A stretch of 64,000 nt of DNA, taken from positions 166,393-230,392 of the forward strand of contig NZ_JABWQP020000007.1 of NCBI RefSeq assembly GCF_014268505.2, given 5' to 3'. Origin of the DNA: Pseudomonas khorasanensis (GTDB lineage Bacteria; Pseudomonadota; Gammaproteobacteria; Pseudomonadales; Pseudomonadaceae). The first letter of the stretch is position 1; each line of letters begins with the position of its first letter. Positions 54,269 through 63,267 of the stretch are shown here, in pieces. The notes under the pieces are model-generated. The model was given only the letters and a program-made list of their open reading frames with translations, ran no database searches and had not been told where the DNA came from. A program made the translations under genes and the position numbers.

Positions 54269-54612
54269 GTTCCCTCCCCAGTTGCGACCCATTGTCGCAC
54301 CCCCATCAGTTCCTCCTTTCGGTTCGCCTGATTCAGGTCTACGCTTCGTTTAAGCGAGCCGATCCGTTGGGGTTTTCAAGCCCCATTCAGAGCGCTGCGC
54401 CAAAGCAGTCCAGCGGCAAAAAGGCTGCAGATGCCGGTAGACACCGGCCAGCGCGCGCATCGCCGTTCGCAGGTTGCAGAAGGCCAGCAAATTCGCTCGC
54501 TCGGCAACGCGCGCGACCAATGTGATCGACGGCGCGCGGGAATGGTTTTCAGCACGCCTGATTTGCCCCTACGCGGCGCATGGAAAGGCCGCAGAATCAG
54601 CGTTGGAAAGCA

Positions 54613-54626
54613 TTGACCCCGGTCAT
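54613..54626 (+). promoter_or_regulatory. ANR/FNR-type dyad before the second cco operon
   Basis: TTGAC-CCCG-GTCAT, nine of ten positions of the TTGAY-N4-RTCAA consensus. A plausible -10 (TACATA, 54654-54659) lies at a distance close to that of a class II FNR promoter (site centred about -46). 84 bases lie between the dyad and the ccoN start. Confidence 0.6.
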
Positions 54627-54710
54627 GGCGCGTTGCAATGACCCCCTGCTTTCTACATACTTGCGGCCGATTTTATCCCTATAAAAATACCCAAACCGTG
54701 GAACCTTAGA

Positions 54711-56153
54711 ATGAGCACAGCAATCAGTCCGACTGCTTATAACTATAAGGTAGTCCGCCAGTTCGCCATCATGACGGTGGTCTGGGGGATCCTTGGCATG
54801 GGGCTCGGTGTTTTCATCGCCTCGCAACTGGTCTGGCCGGAACTGAACTTCGGTCTGCCGTGGACGAGCTTTGGACGCCTGCGCCCGTTGCACACAAACC
54901 TGGTGATTTTCGCCTTCGGTGGTTGTGCACTCTTTGCCACTTCCTACTATGTCGTGCAGCGAACCTGCCAGACGCGACTGATTTCCGACAGCCTCGCCGC
55001 CTTCACCTTCTGGGGATGGCAAGCGGTCATCGTCGGCGCGATCATTACCTTGCCGCTGGGCTACACGACCACCAAGGAATACGCGGAACTGGAATGGCCG
55101 ATCGCCATTTTGCTGGCCATTGTCTGGGTCACCTACGGTCTGGTGTTCTTCGGCACCATCACCAAGCGCAAAACCAAGCACATCTATGTCGGCAACTGGT
55201 TCTACGGTGCGTTCATCGTCGTGACCGCGATGCTGCACATCGTCAACCACATGTCACTGCCGGTCAGCCTGTTCAAGTCGTATTCGGCTTACTCGGGCGC
55301 CACCGACGCGATGATCCAGTGGTGGTACGGCCACAACGCCGTGGGCTTCTTCCTGACCACCGGTTTCCTCGGGATGATGTACTACTTCGTGCCGAAACAG
55401 GCCGAACGCCCGATCTACTCCTATCGCCTGTCGATCGTGCACTTCTGGGCGCTGATCACCCTGTACATCTGGGCCGGCCCGCACCACCTGCACTACACCG
55501 CCCTGCCGGACTGGGCGCAGTCGCTGGGCATGGCCATGTCGATCATCCTGCTGGCGCCAAGCTGGGGCGGCATGATCAACGGCATGATGACCCTCTCGGG
55601 CGCCTGGCATAAATTGCGCACCGACCCGATCCTGCGTTTCCTCGTGGTGTCGCTGGCGTTCTACGGCATGTCGACCTTCGAAGGTCCGATGATGGCGATC
55701 AAGACCGTCAACTCGCTCTCGCACTACACCGACTGGACCATCGGCCACGTTCACGCCGGCGCGCTCGGCTGGGTAGCGATGATTTCGATCGGCGCGATCT
55801 ACCACATGATCCCGAAACTGTTCGGCCGTGCGCAGATGCACAGCACCGGTCTGATCAATGCGCACTTCTGGCTCGCGACCATCGGCACCGTGCTCTACAT
55901 CGCTTCGATGTGGGTCAACGGCATCACTCAAGGCCTGATGTGGCGTGCTATCAACGATGACGGCACCCTCACCTACTCGTTCGTTGAAGCGCTGCAGGCC
56001 AGCCACCCGGGCTTCATCGTCCGAGCGCTGGGCGGTGCGTTCTTTGCCAGCGGCATGCTGCTGATGGCTTACAACGTCTATCGCACCGTACGTGCGTCGG
56101 ATCCGGTGGAAGCCGAAGCCGCCGCCAAGATTGCCGTCGTTGGAGCTCACTGA
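54711..56153 (+). CDS. ccoN: CcoN, cbb3 oxidase catalytic subunit I (second operon)
   Basis: 480 residues, closely similar to the first CcoN throughout (starts MSTAISPTAYNYKVVRQF; same WWYGHNAVGFFLT, GPHHLHYT and HVHAGALGW motifs). It differs mostly at both ends. Preceded by an ANR-type site, so likely induced at low oxygen. By position it corresponds to cco1 of PAO1. Its stop codon shares a base with the ccoO start. Confidence 0.95.
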   Translation: MSTAISPTAYNYKVVRQFAIMTVVWGILGMGLGVFIASQLVWPELNFGLPWTSFGRLRPLHTNLVIFAFGGCALFATSYYVVQRTCQTRLISDSLAAFTFWGWQAVIVGAIITLPLGYTTTKEYAELEWPIAILLAIVWVTYGLVFFGTITKRKTKHIYVGNWFYGAFIVVTAMLHIVNHMSLPVSLFKSYSAYSGATDAMIQWWYGHNAVGFFLTTGFLGMMYYFVPKQAERPIYSYRLSIVHFWALITLYIWAGPHHLHYTALPDWAQSLGMAMSIILLAPSWGGMINGMMTLSGAWHKLRTDPILRFLVVSLAFYGMSTFEGPMMAIKTVNSLSHYTDWTIGHVHAGALGWVAMISIGAIYHMIPKLFGRAQMHSTGLINAHFWLATIGTVLYIASMWVNGITQGLMWRAINDDGTLTYSFVEALQASHPGFIVRALGGAFFASGMLLMAYNVYRTVRASDPVEAEAAAKIAVVGAH

Positions 56154-56761
56154 TGAAGCATGAAGCTGTCGAGAAGAATATTGGCCTGCTGGCCTTCTTC
56201 ATGGTCATCGCCGTCAGCGTCGGTGGCCTGACCCAAATCGTTCCGCTGTTCTTCCAGGACGTCACCAACAAGCCGGTCGAAGGCATGAAGCCGCGCACGG
56301 CGCTGGAACTGGAAGGCCGCGACGTCTACATCGCCAACGGTTGTGTCGGCTGCCACTCGCAGATGATCCGCCCGTTCCGCGCTGAAACCGAACGCTATGG
56401 CCACTATTCGGTTGCCGGTGAAAGTGTCTGGGATCACCCGTTCCTGTGGGGTTCCAAACGTACCGGCCCGGACCTGGCCCGTGTGGGCGGTCGTTACTCC
56501 GATGACTGGCAACGTGCGCACCTGTACAACCCGCGCAACGTGGTGCCTGAGTCGAAGATGCCGGCGTACCCGTTCCTCGTGGAAAACAAGCTCGACGGCA
56601 AGGAAACTGCCAAGAAAATGGAGGTTTTACGCACCCTCGGCGTCCCTTACACCGACGAAGACATCGCCGGTGCGCAGGATGCCGTGAAGGGCAAAACCGA
56701 AATGGACGCGCTGGTGGCCTATCTGCAGGGCCTGGGCACCATCATCAAAAGCAAACGGTGA
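56153..56761 (+). CDS. ccoO: CcoO, cbb3 oxidase monohaem cytochrome c subunit (second operon)
   Basis: 202 residues, same length as the first copy. N-terminal membrane helix (LLAFFMVIAVSVGGL) and haem site CVGCH. The region NKLDGKETAKKMEVLRTLG differs from the first copy, the rest is close to identical. Directly coupled to ccoN. Confidence 0.95.
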   Translation: MKHEAVEKNIGLLAFFMVIAVSVGGLTQIVPLFFQDVTNKPVEGMKPRTALELEGRDVYIANGCVGCHSQMIRPFRAETERYGHYSVAGESVWDHPFLWGSKRTGPDLARVGGRYSDDWQRAHLYNPRNVVPESKMPAYPFLVENKLDGKETAKKMEVLRTLGVPYTDEDIAGAQDAVKGKTEMDALVAYLQGLGTIIKSKR

Positions 56762-56766
56762 TCTGA

Positions 56767-56952
56767 ATGGATATCGGGATGATTCGTGGCCTGGGCACCG
56801 TCGTTGTGATGGTGGCCTTCATCGGTCTGGCGTTGTGGGTGTTCAGCCCCAAGCGCAAGTCGGAGTTTGAAGACGCGACCTTGTTGCCTTTTGCGGATGA
56901 TCCCGAAGCCATCAAGCACGTCGAGCAAGCTTCTAGGAGTAACAAAGAATGA
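56767..56952 (+). CDS. ccoQ: CcoQ, small cbb3 oxidase subunit (second operon)
   Basis: 61 residues, a single membrane helix and WVFSPKRKSEFEDA after it. Overlaps ccoP by four bases (ATGA), like the first copy. Confidence 0.9.
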   Translation: MDIGMIRGLGTVVVMVAFIGLALWVFSPKRKSEFEDATLLPFADDPEAIKHVEQASRSNKE

Positions 56953-57932
56953 CTACATTCTGGAGTCTGTACGTCACAGTCCTCAGTCTCGGTACGATCT
57001 TCGCCCTGACCTGGCTGCTGCTGTCGACCCGCAAGGGCCAGCGCAGCGAACAGACGGACGAGACGGTCGGGCATTCCTTCGACGGGATCGAGGAGTACGA
57101 CAACCCGCTGCCGAAATGGTGGTTCATGCTGTTCGTCGGCACCATCGTTTTCGCCCTGGGCTATCTGGTGCTGTACCCGGGCCTGGGCAACTGGAAAGGT
57201 CTGTTGCCGGGCTATAACTACCTCGATAACGAGAAGCAGACTGCGTTCGCCAACGGCCAGACCGGCTGGACCGGCGTGCACGAATGGGAAAAGGAAATGG
57301 CGCGTTCGGAAGCGCGCTTCGGTCCGATCTTCGCCAAGTTCGCAGCGATGCCGATCGAGGAAGTCGCCAAGGATCCGCAAGCGTTGAAAATGGGCGGTCG
57401 CCTGTTCGCTTCCAACTGCTCGGTGTGCCACGGTTCCGACGCCAAGGGCGCCTACGGCTTTCCTAACCTGACCGACGCCGACTGGCGCTGGGGCGGCGAG
57501 CCGGAAACCATCAAGACCTCCATCATGGGCGGCCGTCATGCGGTGATGCCTGCGTGGGCTGAAGTAATCGGCGAGCAAGGCGTGGCCGATGTCGCTGCCT
57601 ATGTAGTGACCAACCTGGATGGCCGCAAACTGCCGGAAGACGCCAAGGCCGACCCGGTCAACGGCCAGAAGCTGTTTGCCGCCAACTGCGTGGCCTGCCA
57701 CGGCCCTGCCGGTAAAGGCACGCCAGCAATGGGCGCACCTGACCTGACGCACCCGGGCGCATTCATCTACGGCTCGAGCTTCGCGCAACTGCAGCAGACC
57801 ATCCGTTACGGCCGCCAGGGCCAGATGCCTGCCCAGGAACAACTGCAGGGCAACGACAAGGTTCACCTGTTGGCAGCGTATGTGTACAGCTTGTCTCACG
57901 GTGAAAAAGCCCCGGAAGCGGACGCTGAATAA
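56949..57932 (+). CDS. ccoP: CcoP, cbb3 oxidase dihaem cytochrome c subunit (second operon)
   Basis: 327 residues; ten longer than the first copy because of an insertion (NYLDNEKQTAFANGQ) before WTGVHEWEKEM. Two haem sites, CSVCH and CVACH. Followed by a strong terminator. Confidence 0.95.
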   Translation: MTTFWSLYVTVLSLGTIFALTWLLLSTRKGQRSEQTDETVGHSFDGIEEYDNPLPKWWFMLFVGTIVFALGYLVLYPGLGNWKGLLPGYNYLDNEKQTAFANGQTGWTGVHEWEKEMARSEARFGPIFAKFAAMPIEEVAKDPQALKMGGRLFASNCSVCHGSDAKGAYGFPNLTDADWRWGGEPETIKTSIMGGRHAVMPAWAEVIGEQGVADVAAYVVTNLDGRKLPEDAKADPVNGQKLFAANCVACHGPAGKGTPAMGAPDLTHPGAFIYGSSFAQLQQTIRYGRQGQMPAQEQLQGNDKVHLLAAYVYSLSHGEKAPEADAE

Positions 57933-57956
57933 AGCCTGCGCCTGAAGCAATACGAG

Positions 57957-57994
57957 ACGGCCCCGCCAATGGGAATTGGCGGGGCCGTTTTGTT
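57957..57994 (+). terminator. Strong terminator of the second cco operon
   Basis: Perfect 14-bp stem (ACGGCCCCGCCAAT and its complement) with GGGA loop, followed by TTTGTTT. Confidence 0.92.
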
Positions 57995-58072
57995 TGAGCA
58001 GAAGCATCAAGCGGTTTGCGCGTGAAGGCGATACTGGATACCTTCAATCCCGCAATAATTCAGAGGAGATCA

Positions 58073-58288
58073 ATGATGGATAACCGATCAGAACAAATGC
58101 CGGCACAAAGGAAGCGAAACACAAAAACCGATGAGAAAGGGTTAGGCGCCGAACTCCCTGAGCAGGTGCCTGTGCCTTGCACACCAGTGCAAATAGCAAA
58201 TATCGCCGACTTGTTACGCATGCCAGAGAACGACATCGATTTCTTTGTTGAGCGTGGATTAATCTTCACCAGGCAAGCGTTTGACTGA
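58073..58288 (+). CDS. Hypothetical small protein, 71 aa
   Basis: MMDNRSEQMPAQ start with an excellent AGAGGAG ribosome site six bases ahead, which is the main reason to call it real. Basic, hydrophilic N-terminal half; the C-terminal half (IANIADLLRMPENDIDFFVERG) may form helices like a short DNA- or protein-binding unit. I do not recognise a family. It is less GC-rich than its neighbours and lies between the cco terminator and ccoG with its own apparent promoter region. Confidence 0.6.
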   Translation: MMDNRSEQMPAQRKRNTKTDEKGLGAELPEQVPVPCTPVQIANIADLLRMPENDIDFFVERGLIFTRQAFD

Positions 58289-58492
58289 TCCGCTTGTCCC
58301 AAAAGTTCGGCCATACTTCATAAGTCAATTGATCCAAGTCACTACACCATCAATTGGTTTCCCCCAACGCGACCAAAGGTCGCACCCTTGAGCCAGAGCT
58401 GCAGGCGTATCATTGCGCCACTGCAACAGCCCTTTTTGACCTTGGTTGGCACGTATCGACCGAGGCATTTTCCACTGCCGTGGGATGCAATG

Positions 58493-59908
58493 ATGAGCAA
58501 TCAGATTCCGGTACACGACGTCACGCCGCCCGGTAAAAACCCGAGCAACAGCGTCGATCTTTATGCCTCACGAGAAAAAATCTACACCCGTGCCTTTACC
58601 GGTCTGTTCCGCAACCTGCGGATGCTGGGCGGCGCGCTTCTGTTCCTGCTGTATTTTGGTACGGTGTGGCTGAACTGGGGCGGCCACCAGGCGGTGTGGT
58701 GGAACCTGCCGGAGCGCAAGTTTTTCATCTTTGGCGCCACCTTCTGGCCACAGGATTTCATCCTGCTCTCGGGCCTGCTGATCATTGCTGCGTTCGGGTT
58801 GTTCTTCATCACCGTGTATGCCGGTCGCGTCTGGTGCGGCTATACCTGCCCGCAGAGCGTATGGACGTGGATTTTCATGTGGTGCGAAAAAGTCACCGAA
58901 GGCGACCGCAACCAGCGCATCAAGCTCGACAAGGCGCCGATGAGCGGCAACAAATTCGTGCGCAAGCTGGCCAAGCACTCGCTGTGGCTGTTGATCGGAT
59001 TTGTCACCGGCATGACGTTCGTCGGGTACTTCTCGCCGATCCGTGAACTGGTGATTGAATTCTTCACCGGTCAGGCCGATGGCTGGTCGTATTTCTGGGT
59101 CGGCTTCTTCACCCTCGCCACGTACGGCAATGCCGGCTGGTTGCGTGAGCAGGTGTGCATTTACATGTGTCCGTATGCGCGTTTCCAGAGCGTGATGTTC
59201 GACAAGGACACGCTGATCGTTTCCTACGACCCGCGCCGTGGCGAAAGCCGTGGGCCGCGCAAGAAAGGCGTCGACTACAAGGCGCTCGGTCTGGGCGACT
59301 GCATTGATTGCACGATGTGTGTACAGGTCTGCCCGACCGGCATCGACATCCGCGACGGCCTGCAGATCGAGTGCATCGGCTGTGCCGCGTGCATCGACGC
59401 CTGCGACAGCATCATGGACAAGATGGAATACCCGCGCGGGCTGATCAGCTACACCACTGAACACAACCTTTCGGGGCAGAAAACCCATAAACTGCGGCCG
59501 CGCCTGATCGGCTATGCCGTGGTGCTGCTGGCGATGATCAGCCTGTTGGTCACCGCGTTCTTCATGCGCTCGCTGGTCGGTTTCGACGTCAGCAAGGATC
59601 GCGTGCTGTACCGCGAAAACGCCGAGGGCCGGATTGAAAACGTCTACAGCCTGAAGATCATGAACAAGGATCAGCGCGACCACACTTACGTGCTGCACGC
59701 CGAGGGTCTGCCGGACCTGCGCCTGCAAGGCAAGCGCGAGATCAAGGTCGCGGCCGGGGACATCGTCAGCATGCCGGTCGAGCTGTCGAGCGCCCCGGAA
59801 CAAATGCCATCGAGCACCAACGAGGTGAAGTTCATCCTCAAGGATGCCGATGACGACAGCGTCCACGTTGAAGCCAAGAGCCGATTCATCGGCCCACAAA
59901 TCCGTTGA
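58493..59908 (+). CDS. ccoG: CcoG (RdxA/FixG), ferredoxin-like cbb3 assembly protein
   Basis: 471 residues from ATG 58493 (MSNQIPVHDV); GGGA lies seven bases ahead, and ATG 58490 is equally in frame. Five membrane helices, cysteine motifs CGYTCPQ and CIYMCPYARFQ, and two 4Fe-4S clusters of ferredoxin type (CIDCTMCVQVCP, CIGCAACIDACD). A C-terminal Ig-like FixG domain is periplasmic. CcoG is thought to reduce Cu(II) for insertion into the oxidase. Starts the ccoGHIS set. Confidence 0.93.
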   Translation: MSNQIPVHDVTPPGKNPSNSVDLYASREKIYTRAFTGLFRNLRMLGGALLFLLYFGTVWLNWGGHQAVWWNLPERKFFIFGATFWPQDFILLSGLLIIAAFGLFFITVYAGRVWCGYTCPQSVWTWIFMWCEKVTEGDRNQRIKLDKAPMSGNKFVRKLAKHSLWLLIGFVTGMTFVGYFSPIRELVIEFFTGQADGWSYFWVGFFTLATYGNAGWLREQVCIYMCPYARFQSVMFDKDTLIVSYDPRRGESRGPRKKGVDYKALGLGDCIDCTMCVQVCPTGIDIRDGLQIECIGCAACIDACDSIMDKMEYPRGLISYTTEHNLSGQKTHKLRPRLIGYAVVLLAMISLLVTAFFMRSLVGFDVSKDRVLYRENAEGRIENVYSLKIMNKDQRDHTYVLHAEGLPDLRLQGKREIKVAAGDIVSMPVELSSAPEQMPSSTNEVKFILKDADDDSVHVEAKSRFIGPQIR

Positions 59909-59919
59909 GAGAACTGAAC

Positions 59920-60459
59920 ATGCCCGCTGCAAACGCCGCAAGTCCCTGGTACAAGCACCTCTGGCCGTGGATCATCATCGCGATTCTGGCCTGCTCGGTG
60001 GCCTTGACCTTGTCCATGGTGACCATCGCGGTGAACAACCCGGACAATCTGGTCAACGACAATTATTACGAGGCAGGCAAAGGCATCAACCGTTCGCTGG
60101 ATCGTGAACTGCTCGCGCAGAACCTGAAACTGCGCGCGGCGGTGCATCTGGATGGCGTGACCGGCGAAGTCGACCTTCGACTGGATGGCGACAGCCAGCC
60201 GCAAACTCTGGAACTGAACCTGATCTCGCCGACCCAGCCAGAGAAAGATCGCAAGATCGTCCTGACCCGCAGCGAAAGCGAAACCGGACGTTACATCGGC
60301 CAACTGAGCGACAAGGTTGAGGGCCGCCGCTTTGTCGAATTGCTCGGCACCGAGGATGACCACATCTGGCGCATGTTCGAGGAAGAGCTGGTCAGCGATG
60401 ACAAGGACCTGCTGCTGGGCGATGAGCCGCTGCAGGGTGCGGAAGACCTTAAGAAATAA
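59920..60459 (+). CDS. ccoH: CcoH (FixH), cbb3 oxidase assembly protein
   Basis: 179 residues from ATG 59920 (MPAANAASPWYKH), 11 bases after ccoG. One membrane helix (about 14-36, WPWIIIAILACSVALTLSM), then VNDNYYEAGKGIN, the FixH signature. It is needed for stable assembly of the oxidase. A REPIN separates it from ccoI. Confidence 0.92.
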   Translation: MPAANAASPWYKHLWPWIIIAILACSVALTLSMVTIAVNNPDNLVNDNYYEAGKGINRSLDRELLAQNLKLRAAVHLDGVTGEVDLRLDGDSQPQTLELNLISPTQPEKDRKIVLTRSESETGRYIGQLSDKVEGRRFVELLGTEDDHIWRMFEEELVSDDKDLLLGDEPLQGAEDLKK

Positions 60460-60475
60460 AACCTGCGCTTTGCGC

Positions 60476-60552
60476 ATTCGCGAGCAGGCTCGCTCCCACA
60501 ATGGATCTTCAGTGTCCACAATACCTGTGGGAGCGAGCCTGCTCGCGAAGAG
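60476..60552. repeat. REPIN between ccoH and ccoI
   Basis: CGCGAGCAGGCTCGCTCCCA at about 60478 and its inverse at about 60531-60550, spaced by about 32 bases. It sits within an otherwise tight operon. Confidence 0.85.
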
Positions 60553-60581
60553 GCCCTTGCGGACGACATAGACTTTTCCTG

Positions 60582-63032
60582 ATGACCACCCCAACCCCTT
60601 GCTACCACTGCGCCCTGCCCGTACCGTCGGGCAGTCGCTTCACCGCCGTCGTACTCGGGCAGTCCCGCGAATTCTGCTGCCCCGGTTGCCAGGCCGTGGC
60701 CGAAGCGATTGTTGCCGGCGGGCTGGAAAGCTACTACCAGCATCGCAGCGAGGCCTCGGCGAATCCCGAGGCATTGCCGGTGCAACTGGTCGATGAGCTG
60801 GCGCTGTACGACCGCGCCGATGTGCAGCAAGCCTTCGTGCGCCATGACGGCGATCTGGCCGAAACCACTTTGTTGATGGAAGGCATCAGTTGCGCCGCCT
60901 GCGGCTGGCTGATCGAAAAACACCTGCGCACCCTGCCGGCCGTGGCCGAGGCTCGACTGAACCTGTCCAACCATCGCCTGCACGTCAGCTGGGCGGACGC
61001 GCAGTTGCCGCTCAGCCAGATCCTCGCCGAACTGCGCCAGATCGGCTACGCCGCCCACCCGTATCAGGCGGATCGCGCGAGCGAGCAACTGGCCAGCGAG
61101 AATCGTCTGGCGCTGCGCCAACTCGGTGTCGCCGGATTGTTGTGGTTCCAGGCGATGATGGCAACGATGGCGACATGGCCGGAATTCAACATCGACCTCA
61201 GCCCCGAACTGCACACGATTCTGCGCTGGGTCGCGCTGTTTCTGACCACACCGATCGTGTTCTACAGCTGTGCGCCGTTTTTCAAGGGCGCGATGCGCGA
61301 CTTGCGCACGCGGCATCTGACCATGGACGTCTCGGTATCTCTGGCCATCGGCAGTGCCTATATCGCCGGGATCTGGACATCGATCACCGGCGTCGGCGAG
61401 TTGTATTTCGACGCGGTCGGCATGTTCGCGCTGTTCCTGCTGGCCGGTCGTTATCTGGAGCGCCGTGCCCGCGAGCGCACCGCCGCGGCCACCGCGCAGT
61501 TGGTGAACCTGTTGCCGGCTTCGTGCCTGCGCCTGGATGCAACTGGCCAGAGCGAGCGCATCCTGCTCAGTGAATTGCGTGTGGGCGAGCAGATTCTGGT
61601 GCCGCCGGGCTCGATTCTGCCGGCGGACGGCAAGATCATCGACGGCCAGTCGAGCATCGACGAATCGCTGCTGACCGGCGAATACCTGCCGCAACCGCGC
61701 CTGCCGGGCGACGCAGTCACGGCCGGCACGCTCAACGTCGAAGGCGCATTGACTGTGCACGTGCAGGCGCTGGGGCCGGACACGCGCCTGTCGGCGATTG
61801 TCCGCTTGCTCGATCGTGCTCAAGCCGAGAAACCGCGTCTGGCGGAAATCGCCGACCGCGCCGCGCAATGGTTCCTGCTGTTCTCGCTGATCGCGGCGGC
61901 GGCCATCGGCCTGTTGTGGTGGCAGCTGGATTCCTCGCGGGCGTTCTGGATCGTCCTCGCCATGTTGGTGGCGACCTGTCCGTGCGCTCTGTCGCTGGCG
62001 ACGCCAACGGCCCTGACCGCTGCCACCGGCACGCTGCACAAACTCGGCTTATTGCTGACGCGTGGCCATGTGCTGGAAGGCCTGAATCAGATCGACACGG
62101 TCATTTTCGACAAGACGGGCACCCTCACCGAGGGACGTCTGGTGCTGCGCTCGATCCGCCCGCTCGGCGCACTCGACGGCGATCAATGCCTGAGCCTGGC
62201 CGCTGCGCTGGAAAATCGTTCGGAACACCCGATCGCCCGGGCATTCGGTCGCGCACCGCACGCAGCCGAAGACGTTCAGAGCACGCCAGGGCTGGGCCTT
62301 GAAGGCGTGGTCGGTGCACAACGTTTGCGCATCGGTCAGGCTGAATTCGCCTGCGCCCTCAGTGGCGCCTCAGTGCCGTCGTTGCCCGATGAAGCAGGGC
62401 AATGGCTGCTGCTCGCTGACACTGACGGCCCGCTGGCCTGGTTCGTCCTCGATGATCGCCTGCGTGACGACGCCCCCGCCTTGCTCGCTGCGTGCAAGGC
62501 GCGCGGCTGGCGGACGCTGCTGCTCTCCGGCGACAGTTCGCCGATGGTCGCCAGTGTCGCCGCCGAACTGGGTATCGACGAGGCCCGGGGCGGGTTGCGC
62601 CCCGATGACAAACTGCAAGTGCTGCAACAGCTCCATAAAGAAGGTCGCAAGGTATTGATGCTCGGCGACGGCGTCAACGACGTGCCCGTGCTGGCCGCCG
62701 CCGACATCAGCGTGGCGATGGGCTCAGCCACTGATCTGGCGAAAACCAGTGCTGACGCTGTGCTGTTGTCCAATCGCCTCGACGCCCTGGTGCAGGCCTT
62801 CACGCTGGCGCGGCGCACGCGCCGGGTAATCATCGAGAACCTGCTGTGGGCTGCGCTGTACAATGGCCTCATGTTGCCGTTCGCCGCCCTTGGCTGGATC
62901 ACGCCAGTGTGGGCCGCGGTCGGTATGTCGATCAGTTCGCTGACCGTGGTGCTCAACGCCCTGCGCCTGACTCGCCTGCCGAGCGCGCCGGCCACAAGCC
63001 CCCTGACAGAAACCCGCCCGCTGCCGGCCTGA
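60582..63032 (+). CDS. ccoI: CcoI (FixI), copper-transporting P1B ATPase
   Basis: 816 residues from ATG 60582; the frame is open further up but only across the REPIN. N-terminal Cys-rich segment (CYHC, CCPGC), metal-binding domain with GISCAACGW (about 103), eight membrane helices, transport motif CPCALS (about 466), phosphorylation motif DKTGTLTEG (about 510) and hinge GDGVNDVPVLAAADIS (about 695). It supplies copper for the CcoN active site. Ribosome site is weak. Confidence 0.93.
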   Translation: MTTPTPCYHCALPVPSGSRFTAVVLGQSREFCCPGCQAVAEAIVAGGLESYYQHRSEASANPEALPVQLVDELALYDRADVQQAFVRHDGDLAETTLLMEGISCAACGWLIEKHLRTLPAVAEARLNLSNHRLHVSWADAQLPLSQILAELRQIGYAAHPYQADRASEQLASENRLALRQLGVAGLLWFQAMMATMATWPEFNIDLSPELHTILRWVALFLTTPIVFYSCAPFFKGAMRDLRTRHLTMDVSVSLAIGSAYIAGIWTSITGVGELYFDAVGMFALFLLAGRYLERRARERTAAATAQLVNLLPASCLRLDATGQSERILLSELRVGEQILVPPGSILPADGKIIDGQSSIDESLLTGEYLPQPRLPGDAVTAGTLNVEGALTVHVQALGPDTRLSAIVRLLDRAQAEKPRLAEIADRAAQWFLLFSLIAAAAIGLLWWQLDSSRAFWIVLAMLVATCPCALSLATPTALTAATGTLHKLGLLLTRGHVLEGLNQIDTVIFDKTGTLTEGRLVLRSIRPLGALDGDQCLSLAAALENRSEHPIARAFGRAPHAAEDVQSTPGLGLEGVVGAQRLRIGQAEFACALSGASVPSLPDEAGQWLLLADTDGPLAWFVLDDRLRDDAPALLAACKARGWRTLLLSGDSSPMVASVAAELGIDEARGGLRPDDKLQVLQQLHKEGRKVLMLGDGVNDVPVLAAADISVAMGSATDLAKTSADAVLLSNRLDALVQAFTLARRTRRVIIENLLWAALYNGLMLPFAALGWITPVWAAVGMSISSLTVVLNALRLTRLPSAPATSPLTETRPLPA

Positions 63033-63054
63033 GCCGCGCCGGCCTGGAGCACAG

Positions 63055-63267
63055 ATGCCAGCTCTCTATGTGATGGTCCCCGCTGCACTGCTGATCGTGG
63101 CCATCGCCGTGTACATCTTCTTCTGGGCGGTGGACAGCGGTCAGTACGACGACCTCGATGGCCCGGCCCACAGTATCCTGTTCGACGATCAGGATCCGAA
63201 CCACACCGCAGCGGTGGACGAAGCCAACGCCGCCAAGCCGGACGACAAGGCGCCACCCCATGCTTGA
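63055..63267 (+). CDS. ccoS: CcoS, cbb3 oxidase maturation protein
   Basis: 70 residues: one N-terminal membrane helix (LYVMVPAALLIVAIAVYIFFWAV, about 4-26) then SGQYDDLDGPAHSILFDD, the CcoS signature. Needed for cofactor insertion. Overlaps the following gene by eight bases. Confidence 0.92.
   Translation: MPALYVMVPAALLIVAIAVYIFFWAVDSGQYDDLDGPAHSILFDDQDPNHTAAVDEANAAKPDDKAPPHA

Noticed and set aside
54244..54525. 93-codon ORF between the cco operons
   Set aside because: No ribosome site, low-complexity Ser/Arg/Ala composition, lies in the promoter region of the second operon.
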